Part shown: positions 1 through 15,404 of the stretch, one piece after another
Layout of the letters: each line of letters begins with the position of its first letter
Position numbering within the stretch: position 1 is the first letter of the stretch
Source of the DNA: Acanthosoma haemorrhoidale
Taxonomy: Eukaryota > Arthropoda > Insecta > Hemiptera > Acanthosomatidae
Length of the DNA: 64,000 nucleotides
Assembly (NCBI GenBank): GCA_930367205.1
Contig: OV884009.1
Location: forward strand, 124,690,639-124,754,638
Reading direction: 5' to 3'
Notes under the pieces: generated by a model
Databases searched by the model: none
What the model saw: only the letters and a program-made list of their open reading frames with translations
What the model was told of the DNA's origin: nothing
Translations under genes and position numbers: made by a program

Positions 1-3000
1 CTTCATTATAAGTGAAATTAGCATAACTGCCGGTGTACATTGGTATTACGCCATTCAATATATAGCTAAAGAATAAGGTTCAATATCGACAAAATAACCA
101 TAAATTGCGTGTGGGTTGTGGCAAAGACGTGCGCATATATATGTCTAAAGAAACAGACTTTAATATAGTAATATTTATTATAACTGCAAGTGTGGAGTGG
201 CAATGACGTATTCACATATGCAGGTAAATTAGTAGCCTTCAATATAAGTGAAATTAGCATAATTGCCGGTGTACATTGGCATTCCGCCATTCTATATATA
301 GCTAAAGAATAAGGTTCAATATCGACAAAATAACCAATAATTGCGTGTGGGTTGTGGCATAGACGTGCGCATATATATGTCTAAAGAATCAGACTTTAAT
401 ATAGTAATATTTATTATAACTGCAAGTGTGGAGTGGCAATGACGTATTCACATATGAAGGTAAATTAGTAGCCTTCATTATAAGTGAAATTAGCATAATT
501 GCCGGTGTACATTGGTATTACGCCATTCAATATATAGCTAAAGAATAAGGTTCAATATCGACAAAATAACCAATAATTGCGTGTGGGTTGTGGCATAGAC
601 GTGCGCATATATATGTCTAAAGAATCAGACTTTAATATAGTAATATTTATTATAACTGCAAGTGTGGAGTGGCAATGAAGTATTCACATATGCAGGTAAA
701 TTAGTAGCCTTCATTATAAGTGAAATTAGCATAATTGCCGCTGTACATTGGCATTACGCCATTCAATATATAACTAAAGAATAAGGTTCAATAACGACAA
801 AATAACCAATAATTGCGTGTGGCTGTGGCATAGACGTGTGCATATATATGTCTAAAGAATCAGACTTTAATATAGTAATATTTATTATAACTGCAAGTGT
901 GGAGTGGCAATGACGTATTCACATATGCAGGTAAATAAGTAGCCTTCCTTATAAGTAAAATTAGTATAATTGCCGGTGTACATTGGCATTCCGCTATTCA
1001 ATATATAGCTAAGGAATAAGGTTCAATATCGACAAAATAACCAATAATTGCGTGTGGGTTGTGGCATAGACGTGCGCATATATATGTCTAAAGAATCAGA
1101 CTTTAATATAGTAATATTTATTATAACTGCAAGTGTGGAGTGGCAATGAAGTATTCACATATGCAGGTAAATCAGTAGCCTTCATTATAAGTGAAATTAG
1201 CATAATTGCCGCTGTACATTGGCATTACGCCATTCAATATATAGCTAAAGAATAAGGTTCAATATCGACAAAATAACCAATAATTGCGTGTGGGTTATGG
1301 CAAAGACGTGTGCATATATATAGCTAAAGAATCAGACCTTAATATAGTAATATTTATTATAACTGCAAGTGTGGAGTGGCAATGACGTATTCACATATGC
1401 AGGTAAATTAGTAGCCTTCATTATAAGTGAAATTAGCATAATTGCCGGTGTACATTGGTATTACGCCATTCAATATATAACTAAAGAATAAGGTTCAATA
1501 TTGACAAAATAACCAATAATTGCGTGTGGGTTGTGGCATAGACGTGCGCATATATATGTCTAAAGAATCAGACTTTAATATAGTAATATTTATTATAACT
1601 GCAAGTGTGGAGTGGCAATGACGTATTCACATATGCAGGTAAATTAGTAGCCTTCATTATAAGTAAAATTAGCATAATTGCCGGTGTATATTGGCATTCC
1701 GCCATTCAATATATAGCTAAGGAATAAGGTTCAATATCGACAAAATAACCAATAATTGCGTGTGGGTTGTGGCAAAGACGTGTGCATATATATAGCTAAA
1801 GAATCAGACTTTAATATAGTAATATTTATTATAACTGCAAGTGTGGAGTGGCAATGACGTATTCACATATGCAGGTAAATTAGTAGCCTTCATTATAAGT
1901 GAAATTAGCATAATTGCCGGTGTACATTGGCATTACGCCATTCAATATATAGCTAAAGAATAAGGTTCAATATCGACAAAATAACCAATAATTGCGTGTG
2001 GGTTGTGGCAAAGACGTGTGCATATATATAGCTAAAGAATCAGACTTTAATATAGTAATATTTATTATAACTGCTAGTGTTGAATGGCAATGACGCATTC
2101 ATATTTGCAGGTAAATTATAATCCTTCATTATAGGTGAAATTAGCATAATTGCCGGTGTACATTGGCATTACGCCATTCAATATATAGCTAAGGAATAAG
2201 GTTCAATATCGACAAAATAACCAATAATTGCGTGTGGGTTGTGGCAAAGACGTGTGCATATATATAGCTAAAGAATCAGACTTTAATATAGTAATATTTA
2301 TTATAACTGCAAGTGTGGAGTGGCAATGACGTATTCACATATGCAGGTAAATTAGTAGCCTTCATTATAAGTGAAATTAGCATAATTGCAGGTGTACATT
2401 GGCATTACGCCATTCAATATATAGCTAAAGAATAAGGTTCAAAATCAACAAAATAACCAATAATTGCGTGTGGGTTGTGTCAAAGACGTGTGCTTATATA
2501 TAGCTAAATAATCAGACTTTAATATAGTAATATTTATTATAACTGCAAGTGTGGAGTGGCAATGACGTATTCACATATGCAGGTATTTTAGTAGCCTTCA
2601 TTATAAGTGAAATTAGCATTATTGCCGGTGTACATTGGCATTACGCCATTCCATATATAGCTAAAGAATAAGGTTCAATATCGACAAAATAACCAATAAT
2701 TGCGTGTGGGTTGTGGCATAGACGTGCGCATATATATAGCTAAAGAATCAGACTTTAATATAGTAATATTTATTATAACTGCAAGTGTGGAGTGGCAATG
2801 ACGTATTCACATATGCAGGTAAATTAGTAGCTTTCATTATAAGTGAAATTAGCATAATTGCCGGTGTACATTGGCATTACGCCATTCAATATATAGCTAA
2901 GGATTAAGATTTAATATCGACAAAATAACCAATAATTGCGTGTGGGTTGTGGCAAAGACGTGTGCATATATATAGCTAAAGAATCAGACTTTAATATAGT

Positions 3001-6000
3001 AATATTTATTATAACTGAAAGTATGGAGTGGCAATGACGTATTCACATATGCAGGTAAATTAGAATCCTTCATTATAGGTGAAATTAGCATAATAGCCGG
3101 TGTACATTGGCATTACGCCATTCAATATATAGCTAAAGAATAAGGTTCAAAATCGACAAAATAACCAATAATTGCGTGTGGGTTGTGTCAAAGAAGTGTG
3201 TTTATATATAGCTAAAGAATCAGACGTTAATATAGTAATATTTACTATAACTGCAAGTGTGGAGTGGCAATGACGTATTCACATATGCAGGTAAATTAGT
3301 AGCCTTCATTATAAGTGAAATTAGCATAATTGCAGGTGTACATTGGCATTACGCCATTCAATATATAGCTAAAGAATAAGGTTCAAAATCAACAAAATAA
3401 CCAATAATTGCGTGTGGGTTGTGTCAAAGACGTGTGCTTATATATAGCTAAAGAATCAGACTTTAATATAGTAATATTTATTATAACTGCAAGTGTGGAG
3501 TGGCAATGACGTATTCACATATGCAGGTATTTTAGTAGCCTTCATTATAAGTGAAATTAGCATTATTGCCGGTGTACATTGGCATTACGCCATTCCATAT
3601 ATAGCTAAAGAATAAGGATCAATATCGACAAAATAACCAATAATTGCGTGTGGGTTGTGGCAAAGACGTGTGCATATATATAGCTAAAGAATCAGACTTT
3701 AATATAGTAATATTTATTATAACTGCAAGTGTGGAATGGCAATGACGCATTCATATTTGCAGGTAAATTAGAATCCTTCATTATAGGTGAAATTAGCATA
3801 ATTGCCGGTGTACATTGGCATTACGCCATTCAATATATAGCTAAGGATTAAGGTTCAATATCGACAAAATAACCAATAATCGCGTGTGGGTTGTGGCAAA
3901 GACGTGTGCATATATATAGCTAAAGAATCATACTTTAATATAGTAATATTTATTATAACTGCAAGTGTGGAGTGGCAATGACGTATTCACATATGCAGGT
4001 AAATTAGAATCCTTCATTATAGGTAAAATTAGCATAATTGCCGGTGTACATTGGCATTACGCCATTCAATATATAGCTAAAAAATAAGGTTCAAAATCGA
4101 CAAAATAACCAATAATTGCGTGTGGGTTGTGTCAAAGACGTGTGCTTATATATAGCTAAAGAATCAGACTTTAATATAGTAATATTTATTATAACTGCAA
4201 GTGTGGAGTGGCAATGACGTATTCACATATGCAGGTAAATTAGTAGCCTTCATTATAAGTGAAATTAGCATAATTGCAGGTGTACATTGGCATTATGCCA
4301 TTCAATATATAGCTAAAGAATAAGGTTCAAAATCGACAAAATAACCAATAATTGCGTGTGGGTTGTGTCAAAGACGTGTGCTTATATATAGCTAAAGAAT
4401 CAGACTTTAATATAGTAATATTTATTATAACTGCAAGTGTGGAGTGGCAATGACGTATTCACATATGCAGGTATTTTAGTAGCCTTCATTATAAGTGAAA
4501 TTAGCATAATTGCCGGTGTACATTGGCATTACGCCATTCAATATATAGCTAAAGAATAAGTTTCAATAACGACAAAATAACCAATAATTGCGTGTGGGTT
4601 GTGTCAAAGACGTGTGCATATATATAGCTAAAGAATCAGACTTTAATATAGTAATATTTATTATAACTGCAAGTGTGGAGTGGCAATGACGTATTCACAT
4701 ATGCAGGTAAATTAGTAGCCTTCATTATAAGTGAAATTAGCATAATTGCAGGTGTACATTGGCATTATGCCATTCAATATATAGCTAAAGAATAAGGTTC
4801 AAAATCGACAAAATAACCAATAATTGCGTGTGGGTTGTGTCAAAGACGTGTGCTTATATATAGCTAAAGAATCAGACTTTAATATAGTAATATTTATTAT
4901 AACTGCAAGTGTGGAGTGGCAATGACGTATTCACATATGCAGGTAAATTAGTAGCCTTCATTATAAGTGAAATTAGCATAATTGCAGGTGTACATTGGCA
5001 TTATGCCATTCAATATATAGCTAAAGAATAAGGTTCAAAATCAACAAAATAACCAATAATTGCGTGTGGGTTGTGTCAAAGACGTGTGCTTATATATAGC
5101 TAAAGAATCAGACTTTAATATAGTAATATTTATTATAACTGCAAGTGTGGAGTGGCAATGACGTATTCACATATGCAGGTATTTTAGTAGCCTTCATTAT
5201 AAGTGAAATTAGCATTATTGCCGGTGTACATTGGCAATACGCCATTCCATATATAGCTAAAGAATAAGGATCAATATCGACAAAATAACCAATAATTGCG
5301 TGTGGGTTGTGGCAAAGACGTGTGCATATATATAGCTAAAGAATCAGACTTTAATATAGTAATATTTATTATAACTGCAAGTGTGGAGTGGCAATGACGT
5401 ATTCACATATGCAGGTAATTTAGTAGCCTTCATTATAAGTGAAATTAGCATAATTGCAGGTGTACATTGGCATTATGCCATTCAATATATAGCTAAAGAA
5501 TAAGGTTCAAAATCGACAAAATAACCAATAATTGCGTGTGGGTTGTGTCAAAGACGTGTGCTTATATATAGCTAAAGAATCAGACTTTAATATAGTAATA
5601 TTTATTATAACTGCAAGTGTGGAGTGCCAATGACGTATTCACATATGCAGGTAAATTAGTAGCCTTCATTATAAGTGAAATTAGCATAATTGCCGGTGTA
5701 CATTGGCATTACGCCATTCAATATATAGCTAAAGAATAAGGTTCAATATCGACAAAATAACCAATAATTGCGTGTGGGTTGTGGCAAAGACGTGTGCATA
5801 TATATAGCTAAAGAATCAGACTTTAATATAGTAATATTTATTATAACTGCAAGTGTGGAATGGCAATGACGCATTCATATTTGCAGGTAAATTATAATCC
5901 TTCATTATAGGTGAAATTAGCATAATTGCCGGTGTACATTGGCATTACGCCATTCAATATATAGCTAAAGAATAAGTTTCAATAACGACAAAATAACCAA

Positions 6001-9000
6001 TAATTGCGTGTGGGTTGTGGCAAAGACGTGTGCATATATATAGCTAAAGAATCAGACTTTAATATAGTAATATTTATTATAACTGCAAGTGTGGAATGGC
6101 AATGACGCATTCATATTTGCAGGTAAATTAGAATCCTTCATTATAGGTGAAATTAGCATAATTGCCGGTGTACATTGGCATTACGCCATTCAATATATAG
6201 CTAAAGAATAAGGTTCAAAATCAACAAAATAACCAATAATTGCGTGTGGGTTGTGTCAAAGACGTGTGCTTATATATAGCTAAAGAATCAGACTTTAATA
6301 TAGTAATATTTATTATAACTGCAAGTGTGGAGTGGCAATGACGTATTCACATATGCAGGTATTTTAGTAGCCTTCATTATAAGTGAAATTAGCATTATTG
6401 CCGGTGTACATTGGCATTACGCCATTCCATATATAGCTAAAGAATAAGGATCAATATCGACAAAATAACCAATAATTGCGTGTGGGTTGTGGCAAAGACG
6501 TGTGCATATATATAGCTAAAGAATCAGACTATAATATAGTAATATTTATTATAACTGCAAGTGTGGAATGGCAATGACGCATTCATATTTGCAGGTAAAT
6601 TAGAATCCTTCATTATAGGTGAAATTAGCATAATTGCCGGTGTACATTGGCATTACGCCATTCAATATATAGCTAAGGATTAAGGTTCAATATCGACAAA
6701 ATAACCAATAATCGCGTGTGGGTTGTGGCAAAGACGTGTGCATATATATAGCTAAAGAATCATACTTTAATATAGTAATATTTATTATAACTGCAAGTGT
6801 GGAGTGGCAATGACGTATTCACATATGCAGGTAAATTAGAATCCTTCATTATAGGTAAAATTAGCATAATTGCCGGTGTACATTGGCATTACGCCATTCA
6901 ATATATAGCTAAAAAATAAGGTTCAAAATCGACAAAATAACCAATAATTGCGTGTGGGTTGTGTCAAAGACGTGTGCTTATATATAGCTAAAGAATCAGA
7001 CTTTAATATAGTAATATTTATTATAACTGCAAGTGTGGAGTGGCAATGACGTATTCACATATGCAGGTAAATTAGTAGCCTTCATTATAAGTGAAATTAG
7101 AATAATTGCAGGTGTACATTGGCATTATGCCATTCAATATATAGCTAAAGAATAAGGTTCAAAATCGACAAAATAACCAATAATTGCGTGTGGGTTGTGT
7201 CAAAGACGTGTGCTTATATATAGCTAAAGAATCAGACTTTAATATAGTAATATTTATTATAACTGCAAGTGTGGAGTGGCAATGACGTATTCACATATGC
7301 AGGTATTTTAGTAGCCTTCATTATAAGTGAAATTAGCATAATTGCCGGTGTACATTGGCATTACGCCATTCAATATATAGCTAAAGAATAAGTTTCAATA
7401 ACGACAAAATAACCAATAATTGCGTGTGGGTTGTGGCAAAGACGTGTGCATATATATAGCTAAAGAATCAGACTTTAATATAGTAATATTTATTGTAACT
7501 GCAAGTGTGGAATGGCAATGACGCATTCATATTTGCAGGTATTTTAGTAGCCTTCATTATAAGTGAAATTAGCATTATTGCCGGTGTACATTGGCATTAC
7601 GCCATTCAATATATAGCTAAAGAATAAGGTTCAATATCGACAAAATAACCAATAATTGCGTGTGGGTTGTGTCAAAGATGTGTGCATATATATAGCTAAA
7701 GAATCAGACTTTAATATAGTAATATTTATTATAACTGCAAGTGTGGAGTGGCAATGACGTATTCACATATGCAGGTAAATTAGTAGCCTTCATTATAAGT
7801 GAAATTAGCATAATTGCCGGTGTACATTGGCATTACGCCATTCAATATATAGCTAAAGAATAAGGTTCAATATCGACAAAATAACCAATAATTGCGTGTG
7901 GGTTGTGGCAAAGACGTGTGCATATATATAGCTAAAGAATCAGACTTTAATATAGTAATATTTATTATAACTGCAAGTGTTGAATGGCAATGACGCATTC
8001 ATATTTGCAGGTAAATTATAATCCTTCATTATAGGTGAAATTAGCATAATTGCCGGTGTACATTGGCATTACGCCATTCAATATATAGCTAAGGAATAAG
8101 GTTCAATATCGACAAAATAACCAATAATTGCGTGTGGGTTGTGGCAAAGACGTGTGCATATCTATAGCTAAAGAATCAGACTTTAATATAGTAATATTTA
8201 TTATAACTGCAAGTGTGGAGTGGCAATGACGTATTCACATATGCAGGTAAATTAGTAGCCTTCATTATAAGTGAAATTAGCATAATTGCAGGTGTACATT
8301 GGCATTACGCCATTCAATATATAGCTAAAGAATAAGGTTCAAAATCAACAAAATAACCAATAATTGCGTGTGGGTTGTGTCAAAGACGTGTGCTTATATA
8401 TAGCTAAAGAATCAGACTTTAATATAGTAATATTTATTATAACTGCAAGTGTGGAGTGGCAATGACGTATTCACATATGCAGGTATTTTAGTAGCCTTCA
8501 TTATAAGTGAAATTAGCATTATTGCCGGTGTACATTGGCATTACGCCATTCCATATATAGCTAAAGAATAAGGTTCAATATCGACAAAATAACCAATAAT
8601 TGCGTGTGGGTTGTGGCATAGACGTGCGCATATATATAGCTAAAGAATCAGACTTTAATATAGTAATATTTATTATAACTGCAAGTGTGGAGTGGCAATG
8701 ACGTATTCACATATGCAGGTAAATTAGTAGCTTTCATTATAAGTGAAATTAGCATAATTGCCGGTGTACATTGGCATTACGCCATTCAATATATAGCTAA
8801 GGATTAAGATTTAATATCGACAAAATAACCAATAATTGCGTGTGGGTTGTGGCAAAGACGTGTGCATATATATAGCTAAAGAATCAGACTTTAATATAGT
8901 AATATTTATTATAACTGAAAGTATGGAGTGGCAATGACGTATTCACATATGCAGGTAAATTAGAATCCTTCATTATAGGTGAAATTAGCATAATAGCCGG

Positions 9001-12000
9001 TGTACATTGGCATTACGCCATTCAATATATAGCTAAAGAATAAGGTTCAAAATCGACAAAATAACCAATAATCGCGTGTGGGTTGTGGCAAAGACGTGTG
9101 CATATATATAGCTAAAGAATCAGACTTTGATATAGTAATATTTATTGTAACTGCAAGTGTGGAATGGCAATGACGCATTCATATTTGCAGGTATTTTAGT
9201 AGCCTTCATTATAAGTGAAATTAGCATTATTGCCGGTGTACATTGGCATTACGCCATTCAATATATAGCTAAAGAATAAGGATCAATATCGACAAAATAA
9301 CCAATAATTGCGTGTGGGTTGTGGCAAAGACGTGTGCATATATATAGCTAAAGAATCAGACTTTAATATAGTAATATTTATTATAACTGCAAGTGTGGAA
9401 TGGCAATGACGCATTCATATTTGCAGGTAAATTAGAATCCTTCATTATAGGTGAAATTAGCATAATTGCCGGTGTACATTGGCATTACGCCATTCAATAT
9501 ATAGCTAAGGATTAAGGTTCAATATCGACAAAATAACCAATAATCGCGTGTTGGTTGTGGCAAAGACGTGTGCATATATATAGCTAAAGAATCAGACTTT
9601 GATATAGTAATATTTATTGTAACTGCAAGTGTGAAATGGCAATGACGCATTCATATTTGCAGGTATTTTAGTAGCCTTCATTATAAGTGAAATTAGCATT
9701 ATTGCTTGTGTACATTGGCATTACGCCATTCAATATATAGCTAAAGAATAAGGTTCAATTTCGACAAAATAACCAATAATTGCGTGTGGGTTGTGGCAAA
9801 GACGTGTGCATATATATAGCTAAAGAATCAGACATAAATATAGTAATATTTATTATAACTGAGGTGTGGAGTGGCAATGACGTATTCACATATGCAGGTA
9901 AATTAGTAGCCTTGATTATAAGTGAAATTAGCATAATTGCTGGTGTACATTGGCATTACGCCATTCAATATATAGCTAAAGAATAAGGTTCAATATCGAC
10001 AAAATAAACAATAATTGCGTGTGGGTTGTGGCAAAGACGTGTGCATATATATAGCTAAAGAATCAGACTTTAATATAGTAATATTTATTATAACTGCAAG
10101 TGTGGAATGGCAATGACGCATTCATATTTGCAGGTATTTTAGTAGCCTTCATTATAAGTGAAATTAGCATAATTGCCGGTGTACATTGGCATTACGCCAT
10201 TCAATATATAGCTAAGGATTAAGGTTCAATATCGACAAAATAACCAATAATCGCGTGTGGGTTGTGGCAAAGACGTGTGCATATATATAGCTAAAGAATC
10301 ATACTTTAATATGGTAATATTTATTATAACTGCAAGTGTGGAGTGGCAATGACGTATTCACATATGCAGGTAAATTAGAATCCTTCATTATAGGTAAAAT
10401 TAGCATAATTGCCGGTGTACATTGGCATTACGCCATTCAATATATAGCTAAAGAATAAGGTTCAAAATCGACAAAATAACCAATAATTGCGTGTGGGTTG
10501 TGTCAAAGACGTGTGCTTATATATAGCTAAAGAATCAGACTTTAATATAGTAATATTTATTATAACTGCAAGTGTGGAGTGGCAATGACGTATTCACGTA
10601 TGCAGGTATTTTAGTAGCCTTCATTATAAGTGAAATTAGCATAATTGCCGGTGTACATTGGCATTACGCCATTCAATATATAGCTAAAGAATAAGGTTCA
10701 ATTTCGACAAAATAACCAATAATTGCGTGTGGGTTGTGGCAAAGACGTGTGCATATATATAGCTAAAGAATCAGACATAAATATAGTAATATTTATTATA
10801 ACTGAGGTGTGGAGTGGCAATGACGTATTCACATATGCAGGTAAATTAGTAGCCTTGATTATAAGTGAAATTAGCATAATTGCTGGTGTACATTGGCATT
10901 ACGCCATTCAATATATAGCTAAAGAATAAGGTTCAATATCGACAAAATAAACAATAATTGCGTGTGGGTTGTGGCAAAGACGTGTGCATATATATAGCTA
11001 AAGAATCAGACTTTAATATAGTAATATTTATTATAACTGCAAGTGTGGAATGGCAATGACGCATTCATATTTGCAGGTATTTTAGTAGCCTTCATTATAA
11101 GTGAAATTAGCATAATTGCCGGTGTACATTGGCATTACGCCATTCAATATATAGCTAAGGATTAAGGTTCAATATCGACAAAATAACCAATAATCGCGTG
11201 TGGGTTGTGGCAAAGACGTGTGCATATATATAGCTAAAGAATCATACTTTAATATGGTAATATTTATTATAACTGCAAGTGTGGAGTGGCAATGACGTAT
11301 TCACATATGCAGGTAAATTAGAATCCTTCATTATAGGTAAAATTAGCATAATTGCCGGTGTACATTGGCATTACGCCATTCAATATATAGCTAAAGAATA
11401 AGGTTCAAAATCGACAAAATAACCAATAATTGCGTGTGGGTTGTGTCAAAGACGTGTGCTTATATATAGCTAAAGAATCAGACTTTAATATAGTAATATT
11501 TATTATAACTGCAAGTGTGGAGTGGCAATGACGTATTCACGTATGCAGGTATTTTAGTAGCCTTCATTATAAGTGAAATTAGCATAATTGCCGGTGTACA
11601 TTGGCATTACGCCATTCAATATATAGCTAAAGAATAAGTTTCAATAACGACAAAATAACCAATAATTGCGTGTGGGTTGTGGCAAAGACGTGTGCATATA
11701 TATAGCTAAAGAATCAGACTTTAATATAGTAATATTTATTGTAACTGCAAGTGTGGAATGGCAATGACGCATTCATATTTGCAGGTATTTTAGTAGCCTT
11801 CATTATAAGTGAAATTAGCATTATTGCCGGTGTACATTGGCATTACGCCATTCAATATATAGCTAAAGAATAAGGTTCAATATCGACAAAATAACCAATA
11901 ATTGCGTGTGGGTTGTGTCAAAGACGTGTGCTTATATATAGCTAAAGAATCAGACTTTAATATAGTAATATTTATTATAACTGCAAGTGTGGAGTGGCAA

Positions 12001-15000
12001 TGACGTATTCACATATGCAGGTAAATTATAATCCTTCATTTTAGGTGAAATTAGCATAATTGCCGGTGTACATTGGCATTACGCCATTCAATATATAGCT
12101 AAGGAATAAGGTTCAATATCGACAAAATAACCAATAATTGCGTGTGGGTTGTGGCAAAGACGTGTGCATATATATAGCTAAAGAATCAGACTTTAATATA
12201 GTAATATTTATTATAACTGCAAGTGTGGAGTGGCAATGACGTATTCACATATGCAGGTAAATTAGTAGCCTTCATTATAAGTGAAATTAGCATAATTGCA
12301 GGTGTACATTGGCATTATGCCATTCAATATATAGCTAAAGAATAAGGTTCAAAATCGACAAAATAACCAATAATTGCGTGTGGGTTGTGTCAAAGACGTG
12401 TGCTTATATATAGCTAAAGAATCAGACTTTAATATAGTAATATTTATTATAACTGCAAGTGTGGAGTGGCAATGACGTATTCATATTTGCAGGTAAATTG
12501 GAATCCTTCATTATAGGTGAAATTAGCATAATTGCCGGTGTACATTGGCATTACGCCATTCAATATATAGCTAAGGATTAAGGTTTATTATCGACAAAAT
12601 AACCAATAATTGCGTGTAGGTTGTGGCAAAGACGTATTCACATATGCAGGTATTCTAGTAGCCTTCATTATAAGTGAAATTAGCATAATTGCTGGTGTAC
12701 ATTGGCATTACGCCATTCAATATATAGCTAAAGAATAAGGTTCAATATCGACTAAATAACCAATAATTGCGTGTGGGTTGTGGCAAAGACGTGTTCATAT
12801 ATATAGCTAAAGAATCAGACTTTAATATAGTAATATTTATTATAACTGCAAGTGTGGAATGGCAATGACGCATTCATATTTGCAGATAAATTAGAATCCC
12901 TTATTATAAGTGAAATTAGCATAATTGTCGGTGTACATTGGCATTACGCCATTCAATATATAGCTAAAGAATAAGGTATAATATCGACAAAATAACCAAT
13001 AATTGCGTGTCGGTTGTGGCATAGACGTGCGCATATATATGTCTAAAGAATCAGACTTTAATATAGTAATATTTATTATAACTGCAAGTGTGGAGTGGCA
13101 ATGACGTATTCACATATGCAGGTAAATTAGTAGCCTTCATTATAAGTGAAATTAGCATAATTGCCGGTGTACATTGGCATTACGCCATTCAATATATAGC
13201 TAAAGAATAAGGTTCAATATCGACAAAATAACCAATAATTGCGTGTGGGTTGTGGCAAAGACGTGTGCATATATATAGCTAAAGAATCAGACATAAATAT
13301 AGTAATATTTATTATAACTGAGGTGTGGAGTGGCAATGACGTATTCACATATGCAGGTATTTTAGTAGCCTTCATTATAAGTGAAATTAGCATAATTGCC
13401 GGTGTACATTGGCATTACGCCATTCAATATATAGCTAAACAATAAGGTTCAATATCGACAAAATAACCAATAATTGCATGTGGAGTGTGGCAAAGACGTG
13501 TGCATATATATAGCTGAAGAATCAGACTTAAATATAGTAATATTTATTATAACTGCAAGTGTGGAATGGAAATGACGCATTCATATTTGCAGATATTTTA
13601 GTAGCCTTCATTATAAGTGAAATTAGCATTATTGCCGGTGTACATTGGCATTACGCCATTCCATATATAGCTAAAGAATAAGGATCAATATCGAGAAAAT
13701 AACCAATAATTGCGTGTGGGTTGTGGCAAAGACGTGTGCATATATATAGCTAAAGAATCAGACTTAAATATAGTAATATTTATTATAACCGCAAGTGTGG
13801 AATGGCAATGACGCATTCATATTTGCAGGTAAATTAGTAGCCTTCATTATAAGTGAAATTAGCATAATTGCCGGTGTACATTGGCATTACGCCATTCAAT
13901 ATATAGCTAAAGAATAAGGTTCAATATCGACAAAATAACCAATAATTGCGTGTGGGTTGTGGCAAAGACGTGTGCATATATATATATAGCTTAAGAATCA
14001 GACTTTGATATAGTAATATTTATTATAACTGCAAGTGTGGAGTGGCAATGACGTATTCACATATGCAGGTAAATTAGTAGCCTTCATTATAAGTGAAATT
14101 AGCATAATTTCCGGTGTACATTGGCATTACGCCATTCAATATATAGCTAAACAATAAGCTTCAATATCGACAAAATAACCAATAATTGCGTGTAGGTTGT
14201 GGCAAAGACGTATTCACATATGCAGGTATTCTAGTAGCCTTCATTATAAGTGAAATTAGCATAATTGCTGGTGTACATTGGCATTACGCCATTCAATATA
14301 TAGCTAAAGAATAAGGTTCAATATCGACTAAATAACCAATAATTGCGTGTGGGTTGTGGCAAAGACGTGTTCATATATATAGCTAAAGAATCAGACTTTA
14401 ATATAGTAATATTTATTATAACTGCAAGTGTGGAATGGCAATGACGCATTCATATTTGCAGATAAATTAGAATCCCTTATTATAAGTGAAATTAGCATAA
14501 TTGCCGGTGTACATTGGCATTACGCCATTCAATATATAGCTAAAGAATAAGGTATAATATCGACAAAATAACCAATAATTGCGTGTGGGTTGTGGCAAAG
14601 ACGTGTGCATATATATAGCTAAAGAATCAGACTTTAATATAGTAATATTTAATATAACTGCAAGTGTGGAATGGTAATGACGCATTCATATTTGCAGATA
14701 AATTAGAATCCTTCATTATAAGTGAAATTAGCATAATTGCCGGTGTACATTGGCATTACGCCATTCAATATATAGCTAAAGAATAAGGTTCAATATCGAC
14801 AAAATAACCAATAATTGCGTGTGGGTTGTGGCAAAGACGTGTGCATATATATAGCTAAAGAATCAGACATAAATATAGTAATATTTATTATAACTGAGGT
14901 GTGGAGTGGCAATGACGTATTCACATATGCAGGTATTTTAGTAGCCTTCATTATAAGTGAAATTAGCATAATTGCCGGTGTACATTGGCATTACGCCATT

Positions 15001-15404
15001 CAATATATAGCTAAACAATAAGGTTCAATATCGACAAAATAACCAATAATTGCATGTGGGTTGTGGCAAAGACGTGTGCATATATATAGCTGAAGAATCA
15101 GACTTAAATATAGTAATATTTATTATAACTGCAAGTGTGGAATGGCAATGACGCATTCATATTTGCAGGTATTTTAGTAGCCTTCATTATAAGTGAAATT
15201 AGCATTATTGCCGGTGTACATTGGCATTACGCCATTCCATATATAGCTAAAGAATAAGGATCAATATCGAGAAAATAACCAATAATTGCGTGTGGGTTGT
15301 GGCAAAGACGTGTGCATATATATAGCTAAAGAATAAGGCTTTAATATAGTAATATTTATTATAACTGCAAGTGTGGAATGGCAATGACGCATTCATATTT
15401 GCAG
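1..15404. repeat. Satellite array: three ~79-bp units forming a ~237-bp higher-order repeat
   Basis: The landmark GCGTGTGGGTTGTGG recurs every ~236-237 bp (near 104, 341, 578), giving roughly 65 copies from the window edge to about 15404. Each period splits into three related units of ~79, 79 and 78 bp: one beginning GCGTGTGGGTTGTGG, one CAAGTGTGGAGTGGC and one CCGGTGTACATTGGC. They align to each other through the TGTGG/TGTACATTGGC-like start and an AT-rich middle with TATATAGCTAAAGAAT. Copies differ mostly by point changes (AAAGACG/ATAGACG, GGTAAATTA/GGTATTTTA) and occasional subunit loss near 12619 and 14198. The array continues past the left edge. No conserved reading frame is present. AT-rich arrays of this kind are typical of insect heterochromatin; a centromeric role is possible but not shown. 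Confidence 0.95.

Noticed and set aside
9780..15021. Repeated 68-codon plus-strand frames (9780, 10723, 13239, 14815)
   Set aside because: They arise from a 2-bp change in one satellite unit type and were copied with the block duplications; most units are closed in this frame.
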